A DNA stretch of 64,000 bases, taken from the NCBI GenBank assembly GCA_020634245.1, contig JACKCC010000008.1, forward strand, positions 62,001 to 126,000. The letters are read 5' to 3'. Made by a program: the position numbers and the translations under genes. The notes below the pieces were generated by a model. The model saw nothing but the letters and a program-made list of their open reading frames with translations. It did no database searches and had not been told where the DNA came from. The stretch is from Ardenticatenaceae bacterium. GTDB lineage: Bacteria; Chloroflexota; Anaerolineae; Promineifilales; Promineifilaceae. Of this stretch, positions 34,658 through 43,240 are shown piece after piece. Numbering within the stretch: position 1 is the stretch's first letter; each line of letters opens with the position of its first letter.

Positions 34658-37165
34658 ATGAACAAGAAATATGATTTTAGAACTGTAGAAGAAAACTGGC
34701 GGGCTTATTGGGACGGGATTGATTTGTACCGGACAGGTGATGATCCGAACAAGCCCGATATTTATATCCTGGATTATTTTCCTTACCCTTCCGGCGATGG
34801 GCTGTCGGTGGGGCACACGCGCAACTACGTCCCTTCCTGTGTCAGCGCCCGCTACCACCGGATGAAGGGTTACAACGTCCTGCATCCGATGGGCTGGGAC
34901 GCTTTTGGCCTGCCAGCCGAAAATTACGCCATCAAACATAATATCCACCCAAGACAAAGCACCAAAATCTTTACCGACACCTACCGGCGGCAGATGAAGC
35001 TGGTCGAATGCTCCTACGACTGGTCGCGGGAAATTAATTCTACATTCCCCAACTATTATCGCTGGACGCAGTGGTTTTTCCTGTTGTTGTACCGGCGCGG
35101 GCTGGCCTACCGGGCTGCGGGCAGCCAGTGGTGGTGCCCCACCTGCCAGACGATTCTGGCTAATGAGCAGGTGGAAAACGGCCGTTGCTGGCGCTGCAAT
35201 ACACCGGTAGTCAAGAAAGATTTGGAGCAGTGGTATTTCAAAATCACAGAATACGCCGCCCGGTTGGCCGCCGACCTGGATAAAGTTGATTGGCCAGAGT
35301 CGATCAAGACGATGCAGCGCAACTGGATTGGCCGGTCGGAAGGCGCGGAAGTAGTGTTCCCCCTCCTTTCGCCCTCCTCCTTGAGGGGGAGAGTTGGGGT
35401 GGGAGTACAGGTCTTCACCACCCGCCCCGACACTCTGTTCGGCGTCACCTTCCTGGTACTGGCCCCGGAGCATCCACTGGTAGTTGAGATTACCACGCCA
35501 GAGCAAGCAGATGCGGTTCAGACTTATGTGACCGCGACGCAGCGAATGACGGAAATCGACCGGATGGCAGCCGACAAAGAAAAGATGGGCGTGTTTACCG
35601 GAGCAACGGCCGTTCACCCGCTAACCGGCCAATCCATCCCCATCTGGATAGCCGATTACGTCCTGATGGGCTACGGAACCGGCGCCGTGATGGGTGTCCC
35701 CGGCCACGACGAACGCGACTACGCTTTTGCCCAAAAGTTCGGTCTGCCCATCGTGGAAGTGATTTCACCGGATGGTCAACCACAGGGCAGTGATGTCTGC
35801 TTTACCGGTTACGGCGTGATGATCAACTCCGGGCCATATTCGGGGATGACCTCGGCCGAGGGGAGTGAGCAAATCATCGCTGATTTGGCGGCACAAGGCA
35901 AAGGACGGCGTCAGGTGACATACAAAATGCGCGATTGGCTGATTTCGCGGCAGCGCTACTGGGGCGCGCCGATTCCCATCATCCACTGCCCAACTTGTGG
36001 TGTCGTGCCTGTGCCCGAAGAAAACCTGCCCGTCCTGCTGCCGGATACGAATGATTTTGCGCCGGCGGGTGACGGCCGTTCCCCCCTGGCCCGCGTCGCA
36101 AAATGGGTGAACACGACCTGCCCCCAATGCGGCAGCCCGGCGCAGCGCGAAACCGACACGATGGACGGCTTTGCCTGTTCATCCTGGTACTTCCTACGCT
36201 TTGCTAATCCCCATTACGACGACGGCCCGTTTGACCCGACGGCAGTGCGGCGCTGGCTGCCGGTAGACACTTACGTCGGCGGCGCAGAACATGCCGTCAT
36301 GCATCTGCTGTACTCACGCTTTTGGACCAAAGTGATGGCCGACGCATCCGCGTCGGCCGATGCCGGACTGATCGATTTTGACGAGCCGTTCAGCCAGCTT
36401 CTGAATCAGGGGATGCTGTTGTCGGCAGTCGATGGGCAGAAGATGTCCAAATCGAAGGGCAATGTGGTCACGCCAGATGAAGTGGTTGCCAAACATGGCA
36501 CGGACGCGCTGCGGGCTTATATCCTGTTCCTGGGACCGTTTGAGGCAGAAGTGACCTGGGATGATATTGGCATCAAAGGTGTGACGAGATTTTTGGATCG
36601 TTACTGGAGATTGGTGACTGGAGACTGGCTGACGTCACCCCATCACCCTGGCGACCAGAGGTCGCCCACCCCTCCACCCGTTCACGCCTTCGAGCGGGCG
36701 CGGCACAAGTTTATCCAGCGGGTTACGCGGGAGATGGAAGGATTTCGTTTTAATACGGCCGTTGCCGGTTACATGGAATATCTGAAATATCTGATCGAAA
36801 TGCAGGATGAGGCTATCCCACCCGAGCAATGGCGGCAGGCCATCGAGACATTGACGCTGCTGCTAGCCCCGATCTGTCCCTTCATCACCGAGGAGGTGTG
36901 GCAAACGGTGCTGGGGCATACCGATTCGGTTCATCGCCAGGCGTGGCCCGGCTATGATGAAACCATGACGGTCGATGAGGTGGTGACGGTTGTTATCCAG
37001 GTGAATGGCAAGGTGCGGGATCGAATTGAAGTGGTGGCAGATGTGAGTGAAGCGGTACTAAGGGAAACGGCCGTGACCGACCCCAAGGTGCAGTCATTCA
37101 TCAACGGCAAACCCATCCGCAAAGTCATCGTTATCCCCCCATCTCTGGTCAACATCGTCATTTAA
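34658..37165 (+). CDS. leuS: Leucyl-tRNA synthetase
   Basis: This class I synthetase charges tRNA-Leu. The HIGH-type motif is in FPYPSGDGLSVGHTRNY (near residue 53). The CP1 editing domain shows VFTTRPDTLFGVTFLVLAPEHPLV and GTGAVMGVPGHDERDYAFA. KMSKSKGNVVTPDE is the KMSKS loop. Zinc-type Cys pairs (WWCPTC, RCWRCN and IHCPTCG, CPQCGSP) are present. Length is 835 residues. Two stretches look foreign: about residues 235-250 (LLSPSSLRGRVGVGV) and 651-674 (Pro-rich). Both are encoded by repeat-like DNA with hairpin cores, in frame and at likely surface positions. Confidence 0.96.
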   Translation: MNKKYDFRTVEENWRAYWDGIDLYRTGDDPNKPDIYILDYFPYPSGDGLSVGHTRNYVPSCVSARYHRMKGYNVLHPMGWDAFGLPAENYAIKHNIHPRQSTKIFTDTYRRQMKLVECSYDWSREINSTFPNYYRWTQWFFLLLYRRGLAYRAAGSQWWCPTCQTILANEQVENGRCWRCNTPVVKKDLEQWYFKITEYAARLAADLDKVDWPESIKTMQRNWIGRSEGAEVVFPLLSPSSLRGRVGVGVQVFTTRPDTLFGVTFLVLAPEHPLVVEITTPEQADAVQTYVTATQRMTEIDRMAADKEKMGVFTGATAVHPLTGQSIPIWIADYVLMGYGTGAVMGVPGHDERDYAFAQKFGLPIVEVISPDGQPQGSDVCFTGYGVMINSGPYSGMTSAEGSEQIIADLAAQGKGRRQVTYKMRDWLISRQRYWGAPIPIIHCPTCGVVPVPEENLPVLLPDTNDFAPAGDGRSPLARVAKWVNTTCPQCGSPAQRETDTMDGFACSSWYFLRFANPHYDDGPFDPTAVRRWLPVDTYVGGAEHAVMHLLYSRFWTKVMADASASADAGLIDFDEPFSQLLNQGMLLSAVDGQKMSKSKGNVVTPDEVVAKHGTDALRAYILFLGPFEAEVTWDDIGIKGVTRFLDRYWRLVTGDWLTSPHHPGDQRSPTPPPVHAFERARHKFIQRVTREMEGFRFNTAVAGYMEYLKYLIEMQDEAIPPEQWRQAIETLTLLLAPICPFITEEVWQTVLGHTDSVHRQAWPGYDETMTVDEVVTVVIQVNGKVRDRIEVVADVSEAVLRETAVTDPKVQSFINGKPIRKVIVIPPSLVNIVI
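35360..35409. repeat. CTCCTT...GGGGGAG repeat inside leuS (first)
   Basis: CCCTCCTTTCGCCCTCCTCC is followed by TTGAGGGGGAGAGTTGGGG, a C-rich then G-rich pattern able to fold. It resembles common intergenic palindromes of the GAGGGAGAG type. It replaces the normally short loop between the end of CP1 strand one and the VFTTRPDTL motif, and keeps the frame. Confidence 0.55.
36609..36680. repeat. Repeat inside leuS (second)
   Basis: GGAGATTGGTGACTGGAGAC (a spacer-type unit, also seen around 49250 and 49390) is followed by the hairpin GGCGACC-AGA-GGTCGCC (36650-36666). The hairpin core equals that at 34081-34100. The DNA encodes a Pro-rich insert at the junction of catalytic core and anticodon domain. 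Confidence 0.65.
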
Positions 37166-37172
37166 CAACAAA

Positions 37173-37212
37173 AGACCTTGCAGATTGGACACTTATCCAA
37201 TCTGCAAGGTCT
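37173..37212. terminator. Bidirectional terminator between leuS and efp
   Basis: The 17-base arms (37173-37189 and 37196-37212) are perfect complements with a 6-base loop. The minus-strand side is followed by TTTTGTTG. It lies between the convergent leuS and efp genes. Confidence 0.82.
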
Positions 37213-37244
37213 AACAATGACAAATGGCGTATGATGTATGTCAA

Positions 37245-37802
37245 CTACATCCGCGTAATGTACTCGCCCGTTTCCGTGTTGACTTTAATTACGTCGCCAA
37301 CGTTGACAAACAAGGGCGTTTTCACCTTCAAACCGGTGTCGGTGATGACTTCTTTGGTTGCGCCAGTGGCGGTATCGCCGGCCACCGCGTTTTCCGCTTC
37401 CACCACTTCAAACTCCATCGACTTAGGCAGAATGAAGTCCAGCACCTCACCTTCGTAGGTGAGCAGTTCCAATTCCATATTATCGCGCAGGAAACGAGTG
37501 CTGTCTTCCAAAACCGCGTGGGCGACCTGCTTTTGTTCGTAAGTATCGGTGTCCATGAAGACGTAGAATTGGCCGTCATCGTACAAATATTGGTACGTGG
37601 TTTTGTCCAGCCGAATGTCCTCCACGCGATCACCAGAAGTGAAGGTTAGCTGAAAGTTGGAACCACTGCGCAAATCGCGCACACTGACGCGGATGGTTGC
37701 CTTACCGCGACCTGGTTTATTATGGCTGTATTCGGTTACTTTGTACAGATTGCCGTCAAGTGTAAAGTTCACGCCACGGCGTAGTTGGTTAACGTCGATC
37801 AT
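37245..37802 (-). CDS. efp: Elongation factor P
   Basis: EF-P rescues ribosomes stalled on polyproline. The 185-residue protein starts MIDVNQLRRGVNFTLDGNLYKVTEYSHNKPGRGKATIRV; the tip loop NKPGRGKA has Lys at the site that is modified in other groups. The central OB fold follows with YLYDDGQFYVFMDTDTYEQ, and the C-terminal domain ends DTGLKVKTPLFVNVGDVIKVNTETGEYI. Need for EF-P fits the many Pro-rich lipoprotein linkers in this window. No modification enzyme is nearby. Confidence 0.96.
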   Translation of the reverse strand: MIDVNQLRRGVNFTLDGNLYKVTEYSHNKPGRGKATIRVSVRDLRSGSNFQLTFTSGDRVEDIRLDKTTYQYLYDDGQFYVFMDTDTYEQKQVAHAVLEDSTRFLRDNMELELLTYEGEVLDFILPKSMEFEVVEAENAVAGDTATGATKEVITDTGLKVKTPLFVNVGDVIKVNTETGEYITRM

Positions 37803-37814
37803 GATAATTGCTCC

Positions 37815-37884
37815 TGAAAAGATTTAGAGTTACAAGGTTGCAAAGTTGCAAAGTAGTAAAGTAACTGTACACCTTTGCCACTTT
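37815..37884. repeat. AAAGTTGCAAAGT spacer repeat
   Basis: ACAAGGTTGCAAAGTTGCAAAGTAGTAAAGT is followed by inverted-type CACCTTTGCCACTTTTT. Related blocks occur at 40716-40785, 50262-50282 and 53620-53660. It supplies the leader of efp. Confidence 0.6.
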
Positions 37885-38055
37885 TTAGACGAACGGATCA
37901 GGGCGGGCACGGCGTCGCCACCACAAAACGGCAGCAGATGAACCGATTAACAGCAGCAAACCCAGTAAAAACCAGCCCAATTCATTGAGGGGCGTGGCAC
38001 TGGTAATTTTGAAATCACCGAGTTCGATGACCAGAGGCCAGATGGGGATGTTCAT
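37885..38055 (-). CDS. Small single-helix membrane protein
   Basis: A 56-codon frame from ATG 38055-38053 to TAA encodes MNIPIWPLVIELGDFKITSA, then a membrane helix (NELGWFLLGLLLIGSSAAVLWW) and a basic end RRRARPDPFV. The helix with positive cytoplasmic tail is a plausible topology. No Shine-Dalgarno sequence is evident. It lies upstream of efp on the same strand, separated by an AAGGTTGCAAAGTTGC repeat. I recognise no family. Confidence 0.45.
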   Translation of the reverse strand: MNIPIWPLVIELGDFKITSATPLNELGWFLLGLLLLIGSSAAVLWWRRRARPDPFV

Positions 38056-38386
38056 GGTTGTCAATGCTGCGGGGAAACGCCTGCACTAAGATGCAACGTC
38101 CGTCGTCGAAGTGCCCGTTTCTCGCCCAAAACCTGCTTATTTTTAATTCTTAACCGGTGGAAGTCTATCATAAATCATGGTGTCTGTCAGGTGTTAAAAT
38201 GCGCGAGAATGAGTGTAGTGCCAGGCGCAAGGCAGTACAACTTGCTTTATTCAACGTCGCTCCGCCCTGTGCCTGGCACTCATGCACGAAAAATCCGTAT
38301 TGCCCCCCACTTCCCTGCCATGTTAAAATGCCTTTGTTCATCTTTCAACATTCATCATTCCGCATTGTGGAAGAGGGGTCATCATC
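38056..38386. other. Spacer with TGCCAGGC inverted repeat
   Basis: No gene is seen. GTGCCAGGCGCAAGGC (38218-38233) is inverted at 38264-38279 as GCCCTGTGCCTGGCAC. The words TGTTAAAATGC occur twice (near 38192 and 38321) and could hold weak -10 elements for the downstream GNAT gene. Confidence 0.5.
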
Positions 38387-39526
38387 ATGAGCTTGCAAAT
38401 CGAACGGGTTCAATCGGACAAACAACTGCGGCAGTTTCTCAAAATTCCCTGGCTGGTCTACAAAAACGATCCTTATTGGGTTCCTTGGCTTTATCACGAC
38501 CGGTTGAACGCATTTACCAAGGGCAAACATCCGTTCTTCGACCATGCTGAAGCGGATTTTTTCATCGCCCGGCGGGATGGGCAGCCGGTGGGCATCATTG
38601 CCGCCATTCTCAACCACCGCCACAACCAATTTCACGAGGAAAATGTGGCCCATTTTGGCGTGTTTGAGGTATTGAATGATCCGGAAGCGGCGAAGTTGTT
38701 GTTGGATACGGCCGTAACCTGGGCCAAAGACCACGGTACCGACAAAATCCTGGGGCCGATGAACCTCTCCACTAACGACGAATGCGGCCTCCTTGTCGAT
38801 GGCTTCGACAGCCCGCCGGTGATCATGATGACCTATAACCCGTCCTACTACGTCGATTTTCTGGAAGCCAACGGCTTCACCAAAGCGATGGATTTGTGGG
38901 CCTGGTGGGCCGACATCAACGATACCGTCAATAATCTGCCGGAAAAACTGCTGCGCGTCGTCGGCAAAGTGGCTGACCGGTACCATTTGACCATTCGCAA
39001 TCTAAAAATGAAAGATTGGGATAATGAAGTCAAGCGGGTCAAGCAAATTTACAACAACGCCTGGTCCAAAAACTGGGGTTTTGTGCCCATGACCGATGCC
39101 GAATTTGACCATCTAGCCCATGCGCTCAAACCAATTCTTGACCCCGACATCACCTTCATGGTGGAAAAGGACGGCCAGCCGGTTGGCGTGGCCGTTTCCC
39201 TGCCCGATGCCAACCAGCCGCTGCACAAATTCCATCCCGGTCCTTCGATACCGGGTTCGTACATGGGTGGCGGCTATTCGCTGCTGCTCAAAAACCGGGC
39301 CGACTTTTTGCGGGTGCTGATTTTAGGTGTGCTGGATCAATATCGCGGCAATGGCGTGGACGCGATGATGTATTATGAAACGGTCAAAGCGGCAGCCAGA
39401 AAAGGGTACAAATATGCCGAAGCGTCATGGATATTGGAAAATAATGATATGATGAACCGGCCTATCGAGATGATGGGCGGAAAAGTGTATAAGACGTATC
39501 GAATTTACGAGAAGGTAGTTAAGTAG
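38387..39526 (+). CDS. YghO-like GNAT-superfamily protein
   Basis: This 379-residue protein begins LQIERVQSDKQLRQFLKIPWLVYKNDPYWVPWLYHDR, typical of YghO-like proteins with an N-acetyltransferase fold. The central part (ILGPMNLSTNDECGLLVDGFDSPPVIMMTYNPSYY) is strongly conserved in that group. The C-terminal half shows a GNAT-like acetyl-CoA region near RGNGVDAMMYYETVKAAARKGYKYAEASWILENNDMM. No substrate is known for the family. It precedes ridA by 39 bases, so the two may share a transcript. Confidence 0.75.
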   Translation: MSLQIERVQSDKQLRQFLKIPWLVYKNDPYWVPWLYHDRLNAFTKGKHPFFDHAEADFFIARRDGQPVGIIAAILNHRHNQFHEENVAHFGVFEVLNDPEAAKLLLDTAVTWAKDHGTDKILGPMNLSTNDECGLLVDGFDSPPVIMMTYNPSYYVDFLEANGFTKAMDLWAWWADINDTVNNLPEKLLRVVGKVADRYHLTIRNLKMKDWDNEVKRVKQIYNNAWSKNWGFVPMTDAEFDHLAHALKPILDPDITFMVEKDGQPVGVAVSLPDANQPLHKFHPGPSIPGSYMGGGYSLLLKNRADFLRVLILGVLDQYRGNGVDAMMYYETVKAAARKGYKYAEASWILENNDMMNRPIEMMGGKVYKTYRIYEKVVK

Positions 39527-39565
39527 TCGAATAGTCTTGTGGTCTGATAGTCAATGGAGGTTTAG

Positions 39566-39958
39566 ATGAAAAAGACGATTGTCCATACAGATGATGCGCC
39601 GGCGGCGGTAGGACCGTATTCGCAGGCGGTAAAAATTGGCAAACTGGTCTACACGGCCGGTCAGATTCCGTTGGATCCGGCGACGGGCCAGATGATGGAG
39701 GGCGACATTCAGGCGCAGACAGATCGCGTGCTGCAAAATTTGCAGGCTGTGTTGAAGGAAGCCGGTTCCAGCCTGAAGAATGTGGTCAAAACGACGGTAT
39801 TTTTGCAGGATATGGGTGATTTTAAGGCGATGAATGAGGTGTACGGCCGTTACTTCGACAAAAAACCACCAGCCCGTTCGGCGGTACAGGTTGCCGCTCT
39901 GCCTCTGGGGGCGCAGGTAGAAATTGAAGCGGTTGCGCTGATCAAAAAGAAGAAATAG
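39566..39958 (+). CDS. ridA: RidA family 2-iminobutanoate/2-iminopropanoate deaminase
   Basis: RidA hydrolyses reactive enamine/imine products of PLP enzymes. The 130-residue protein has TDDAPAAVGPYSQAVKIGKLVYTAGQIPLDPATG at the start, RVLQNLQAVLKEAGSSLKNVVKTTVFLQDM in the middle, and PPARSAVQVAALPLGAQVEIEAVAL at the end; the Arg in PPARSA is the catalytic Arg. Length and motifs are standard. AATGGAGG precedes the ATG. Confidence 0.93.
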   Translation: MKKTIVHTDDAPAAVGPYSQAVKIGKLVYTAGQIPLDPATGQMMEGDIQAQTDRVLQNLQAVLKEAGSSLKNVVKTTVFLQDMGDFKAMNEVYGRYFDKKPPARSAVQVAALPLGAQVEIEAVALIKKKK

Positions 39959-39959
39959 T

Positions 39960-40028
39960 TGTCATGCGTCATTTTGTCATACGTCAAAATTTAATGACGG
40001 ATGACAAAATGATTTATGACTTTTCCTC
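39960..40028. repeat. GTCATGCGTCAT spacer repeat
   Basis: The spacer before the response regulator is GTCATGCGTCATTTTGTCAT followed by its inverted form (AATGACGGATGACAAAATGA), a clear hairpin of the ATGACGC family. Confidence 0.7.
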
Positions 40029-40715
40029 ATGCCGCAAGAAACCATTCTCATTGCCGATGACGATGCCAGCATCCGCGAACTGGCCCGAATGTATTTGGAG
40101 AAGGATGGGTATGGGGTGGTAACGGCCGTTAACGGCCGTCAGGCCCTCGACAAAATCAAAGAAACCAACCCGGCCCTGCTGGTGCTGGATTTGATGATGC
40201 CGGAGATGGATGGCTGGGAAGTGTGCCGCCGTGTCCGTGCCGAAGGCCACCTGCCCATCCTTATGCTCACCGCCCGTGATGACGACATCGACAAAATCGT
40301 CGGGCTGGAAATGGGCGCCGACGATTATCTGACCAAGCCGTTTAATCCACGCGAACTGGTAGCCCGGGTGCGGGCGATTTTGCGGCGGGGTGGTGGAACG
40401 GCCGTGTCCGCTCCCACCTCCAAAGCTCGTCAACTCGGTAACGTTTCCATCGATCCCGCCAGCCGCGAAGTGACCGTGGCCGGTGAGCGCATCAATCTGC
40501 GTACCAAAGAATTCGACCTGCTCCTGACCTTGTTCGAGCACGTCAACATCGTCCTTTCCCGCGACCAACTGCTCGATCTGGTCTGGGGCTATGAATTCTA
40601 CGGCCAGACCCGCACCGTAGACGTTCACATCGCCCACCTCCGCGACAAACTCGGCGGCAGCAGCCTGAGCATTGAAACAGTGTGGGGATTGGGCTATAAA
40701 CTGATGGCAGAGTAA
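40029..40715 (+). CDS. OmpR-family response regulator
   Basis: The 228-residue protein has a receiver domain with the acidic pair Asp10/Asp11, phosphoacceptor Asp54 (LLVLDLMMPEMDG), Thr81 and Lys103, all conserved. A winged-helix DNA-binding domain follows (VTVAGERINLRTKEFDLLLTLFEHVNIVLSRDQLLDLVWG...TRTVDVHIAHLRDKL). It is encoded next to a histidine kinase, its likely partner. The signal and target genes are not known. Two ACGGCCGT palindromes are fused in tandem within the receiver domain (40120-40140), encoding TAV and NGR. Confidence 0.93.
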   Translation: MPQETILIADDDASIRELARMYLEKDGYGVVTAVNGRQALDKIKETNPALLVLDLMMPEMDGWEVCRRVRAEGHLPILMLTARDDDIDKIVGLEMGADDYLTKPFNPRELVARVRAILRRGGGTAVSAPTSKARQLGNVSIDPASREVTVAGERINLRTKEFDLLLTLFEHVNIVLSRDQLLDLVWGYEFYGQTRTVDVHIAHLRDKLGGSSLSIETVWGLGYKLMAE

Positions 40716-40841
40716 TGGAGTAGCAAAGTTGCAGAGTATTAAAGTGACTTTGCCGCTTTTTTACTTTGCCACCTGCCACTTTTTACATTTTCATTACACT
40801 TTCTCGATAATCTTTTAATCTTCAATCCTTAATCTTTAACC

Positions 40842-42305
40842 ATGTTCAAAACCCTGCGCGGGCGACTGCTTATATCCTATTTTGCTGTTATCACCCTGGT
40901 GCTGCTGGTAATTGGGCTGGCTTTGCTGATCATCTCGGCCCAGCCGGCGGTGCGCTATTCGCCTGTTTTGCAGCAGCTTAATACAGTCAGCCAGAGCCAG
41001 CGGCAGGTGCTGCAAAATTTGCGGGAAACGGGCCTGAGACCGGGCGCACTAGAAGAATCGCTGGTGCAACTGGCCGAGGACAGCGGCTACCGCATTGTCC
41101 TGGCCAATCCCGGCAGCGATCGTGTGATTTACGACAGCGCTGGTGAGTGGGATGGACAATCTATCTCCGCCATTGAGCCAATTTCGCGGCGGCTGCTGCC
41201 GGCAACGGCCGTTAACACAGTGTTCGGCCGTTTCCAATCGGCTGACGGCGCGCGCTGGCTGGCTTATTCCCCATCCACGCTGTTGGGAACCAATAATCGA
41301 CTGCGTTTGTATTACGTGCAGCCGGAGCCAACGGCCGTTTCCTTTTTCCGCCAGACCTTTTTCCGCCCGCTGATTGGAGCCGGTTTGCTGGCTTTTTTGG
41401 TAGCAATTTTGTTTGCCTTTGTGATCGCCGGGTCGGTGGCACGGCCGTTGCAAAAAATGGCCGACGCCGCCGAAGCCATCGCCCAGGGTGACTATGACCA
41501 ACAGCTTCCGCCGCAAGGGCCGGAAGAGGTGCAGCGGGTAGCGGCCAGCTTCAACAGCATGGCCACTCAGGTCAAGCTATCGCGGCAGGCGCAGCAGGAT
41601 TTTGTGGCCAATGTCTCCCACGATTTGAAGACGCCCATCACCTCGATTCGCGGCTGGAGCCAGGCGCTGTTGGATGGCACGGCCGTTTCCCCCGCCGAAC
41701 AGCAGCAGGCGGCCAGCATCATCAACAAAGAAGCCGACCGGATGGCGCGTATGGTCAGCCAACTGCTGGATTTGGCCCGCATCGAGTCCGGACAGCTAGA
41801 ATTGGCCCGTGACCCGGTCGATCTGGCGCAAGTCCTGGTCGACGTGCAGCAAAACCTGCGTCTGCGGACCGAGGAACAACAAATTCATTTGACGCTAGAA
41901 ACAGTGCCTGTGCCGTCGGTACTGGGCGATCATGATCGGCTGGTGCAGGTTTTCAGCAATCTGGTGGACAATGCGCTGGCGCACACACCCGCCGGAGGGC
42001 GCATCCATTTGCAGGTGCGGCCGCACGGCGAAAAAGCAGTCGAAGGCATCGTTCAGGACACGGGCACGGGGATTGCTCCAGAGGATTTGTCGCGTATTTT
42101 TGAGCGGTTTTACCAGGTGGATAAGGCCCGCAGCAGTGAGCGGCGCGGCTCCGGTTTGGGGTTGGCGATTGTGCAAGAATTGGTGGCGGCGCATAACGGC
42201 CGTGTTCTTGCCCGCAGCCAGGTTGGTGAAGGAACTATCTTCATCGTCCGCCTGCCAACGACGGATGTTCCCGAAGCATCTACATTTGTTCGCCGTAGCC
42301 AGTAA
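40842..42305 (+). CDS. Sensor histidine kinase with HAMP domain
   Basis: This kinase has 487 residues. One membrane helix lies near residues 10-32 and another near 175-205, with an extracytoplasmic sensor between them. HAMP follows (ARPLQKMADAAEAIAQGDYDQQLP). The dimerisation helix carries the phosphorylated His in QDFVANVSHDLKTPITSIRGW. N, G1 and G2 boxes are visible (VFSNLVDNALAHTP, GIVQDTGTGI, GSGLGLAIV). The response regulator gene is 126 bases upstream on the same strand. The sensor domain has no recognised ligand site. Confidence 0.93.
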   Translation: MFKTLRGRLLISYFAVITLVLLVIGLALLIISAQPAVRYSPVLQQLNTVSQSQRQVLQNLRETGLRPGALEESLVQLAEDSGYRIVLANPGSDRVIYDSAGEWDGQSISAIEPISRRLLPATAVNTVFGRFQSADGARWLAYSPSTLLGTNNRLRLYYVQPEPTAVSFFRQTFFRPLIGAGLLAFLVAILFAFVIAGSVARPLQKMADAAEAIAQGDYDQQLPPQGPEEVQRVAASFNSMATQVKLSRQAQQDFVANVSHDLKTPITSIRGWSQALLDGTAVSPAEQQQAASIINKEADRMARMVSQLLDLARIESGQLELARDPVDLAQVLVDVQQNLRLRTEEQQIHLTLETVPVPSVLGDHDRLVQVFSNLVDNALAHTPAGGRIHLQVRPHGEKAVEGIVQDTGTGIAPEDLSRIFERFYQVDKARSSERRGSGLGLAIVQELVAAHNGRVLARSQVGEGTIFIVRLPTTDVPEASTFVRRSQ

Positions 42306-42341
42306 TCAGTAAATGGTAATCGGATTACTGATCACTGCTTG

Positions 42342-42983
42342 CTATTCCTCGCCGACTATACGTAACCGCTCCACCAACTCGCTCAACATCATCGCTGTCG
42401 CCCCCCACACTTTATGCCCTTCAACGTTGAAAAAAGGCACGGCCACGTCGCTGCCGCGCCAGTTCCACAACTCTTCAATACGAGTTTCTGGTTGAAGTAG
42501 ATGACTTAACGGTACTTCCAGTACTTCAGCGACTTCGGCATCGCTCGGGTAGAAAACCGGCCTCTGACCATTGGCGTACCAGGCAACGGTGGGGTGGACT
42601 TCAAAATCGGAGGGCGGGATGTAGAGCGGCGTCAGCTCCCCCAAAATAGTGATGACGGCCGGATCGACGCCAATTTCTTCCTGGGCTTCGCGTACGGCCG
42701 TTTCTTGCAATGTCTCATCTTCTTCATGTCTGCCGCCGGGGAAGGAAATCTGGCCGGCGTGGTTATTCAAATCTTCCCGCCGCCGGGTGAGAACCAGGTA
42801 CAATTCCTGCTGGTAGCAGTAAAGTAAAACCAGCACGCCGCCCAGGCGGGGTTGGCCGGGTTGGGAGTCCGGCCGGCGGACAGGGCGGGTGATAGGTGCC
42901 ATTTTTCGTTGAGCAGCGACGGCGTCAAAATCGGGTAAATTCAGGGCGGTTTTAACGTCATCAAGTGTGTATTGGTTGCGCAT
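42342..42983 (-). CDS. Nudix hydrolase, CoA pyrophosphatase-like
   Basis: The protein has 213 residues. The Nudix box GGRHEEDETLQETAVREAQEEIG follows the model G-x5-E-x7-REUXEE-x-GU. The preceding LVLTRRREDLNNHAGQISFPGGR is the UPF0035 signature that marks CoA pyrophosphatases (NudL/YeaB type). Predicted activity is cleavage of CoA or its derivatives to 3',5'-ADP and phosphopantetheine. It stands alone, convergent with the kinase gene. Substrate assignment is by family only. Confidence 0.88.
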   Translation of the reverse strand: MRNQYTLDDVKTALNLPDFDAVAAQRKMAPITRPVRRPDSQPGQPRLGGVLVLLYCYQQELYLVLTRRREDLNNHAGQISFPGGRHEEDETLQETAVREAQEEIGVDPAVITILGELTPLYIPPSDFEVHPTVAWYANGQRPVFYPSDAEVAEVLEVPLSHLLQPETRIEELWNWRGSDVAVPFFNVEGHKVWGATAMMLSELVERLRIVGEE

Positions 42984-43064
42984 GATCTACTAGCTTAGCG
43001 AAACGGCCGTAATCCGGCAAAATTAAAATACAGAAAAGATGCGCGGAGTTTTTGTTGATGAGAA

Positions 43065-43124
43065 GTGCCAGGCACAGGGCTTCAGGTCTCGCTCGAACAG
43101 GCTGTTTGGCCCTGTACCTGGCAC
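43065..43124. repeat. GTGCCAGGCACAGGGC inverted repeat
   Basis: GTGCCAGGCACAGGGC (43065-43080) pairs with GCCCTGTACCTGGCAC (43109-43124) with one mismatch. The same family is at 38218-38279, and degraded or partial copies lie at 34176-34191 and 49291-49346. All are in spacers. Confidence 0.8.
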
Positions 43125-43150
43125 TATGCCCAACGCACAGAAAATGTGGC

Positions 43151-43179
43151 TTTACCTTCACCCAATATCGCACTATAAT
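43151..43179 (+). promoter_or_regulatory. Promoter of the PRC-barrel gene
   Basis: TTTACC (43151-43156), a 17-base spacer and a perfect TATAAT (43174-43179) precede the gene by about 60 bases. Confidence 0.6.
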
Positions 43180-43240
43180 CTGATTATATTCTGATTCCTT
43201 CCATAAATCATCTCAAAAATAAACACCCAGGAGCAACCAC

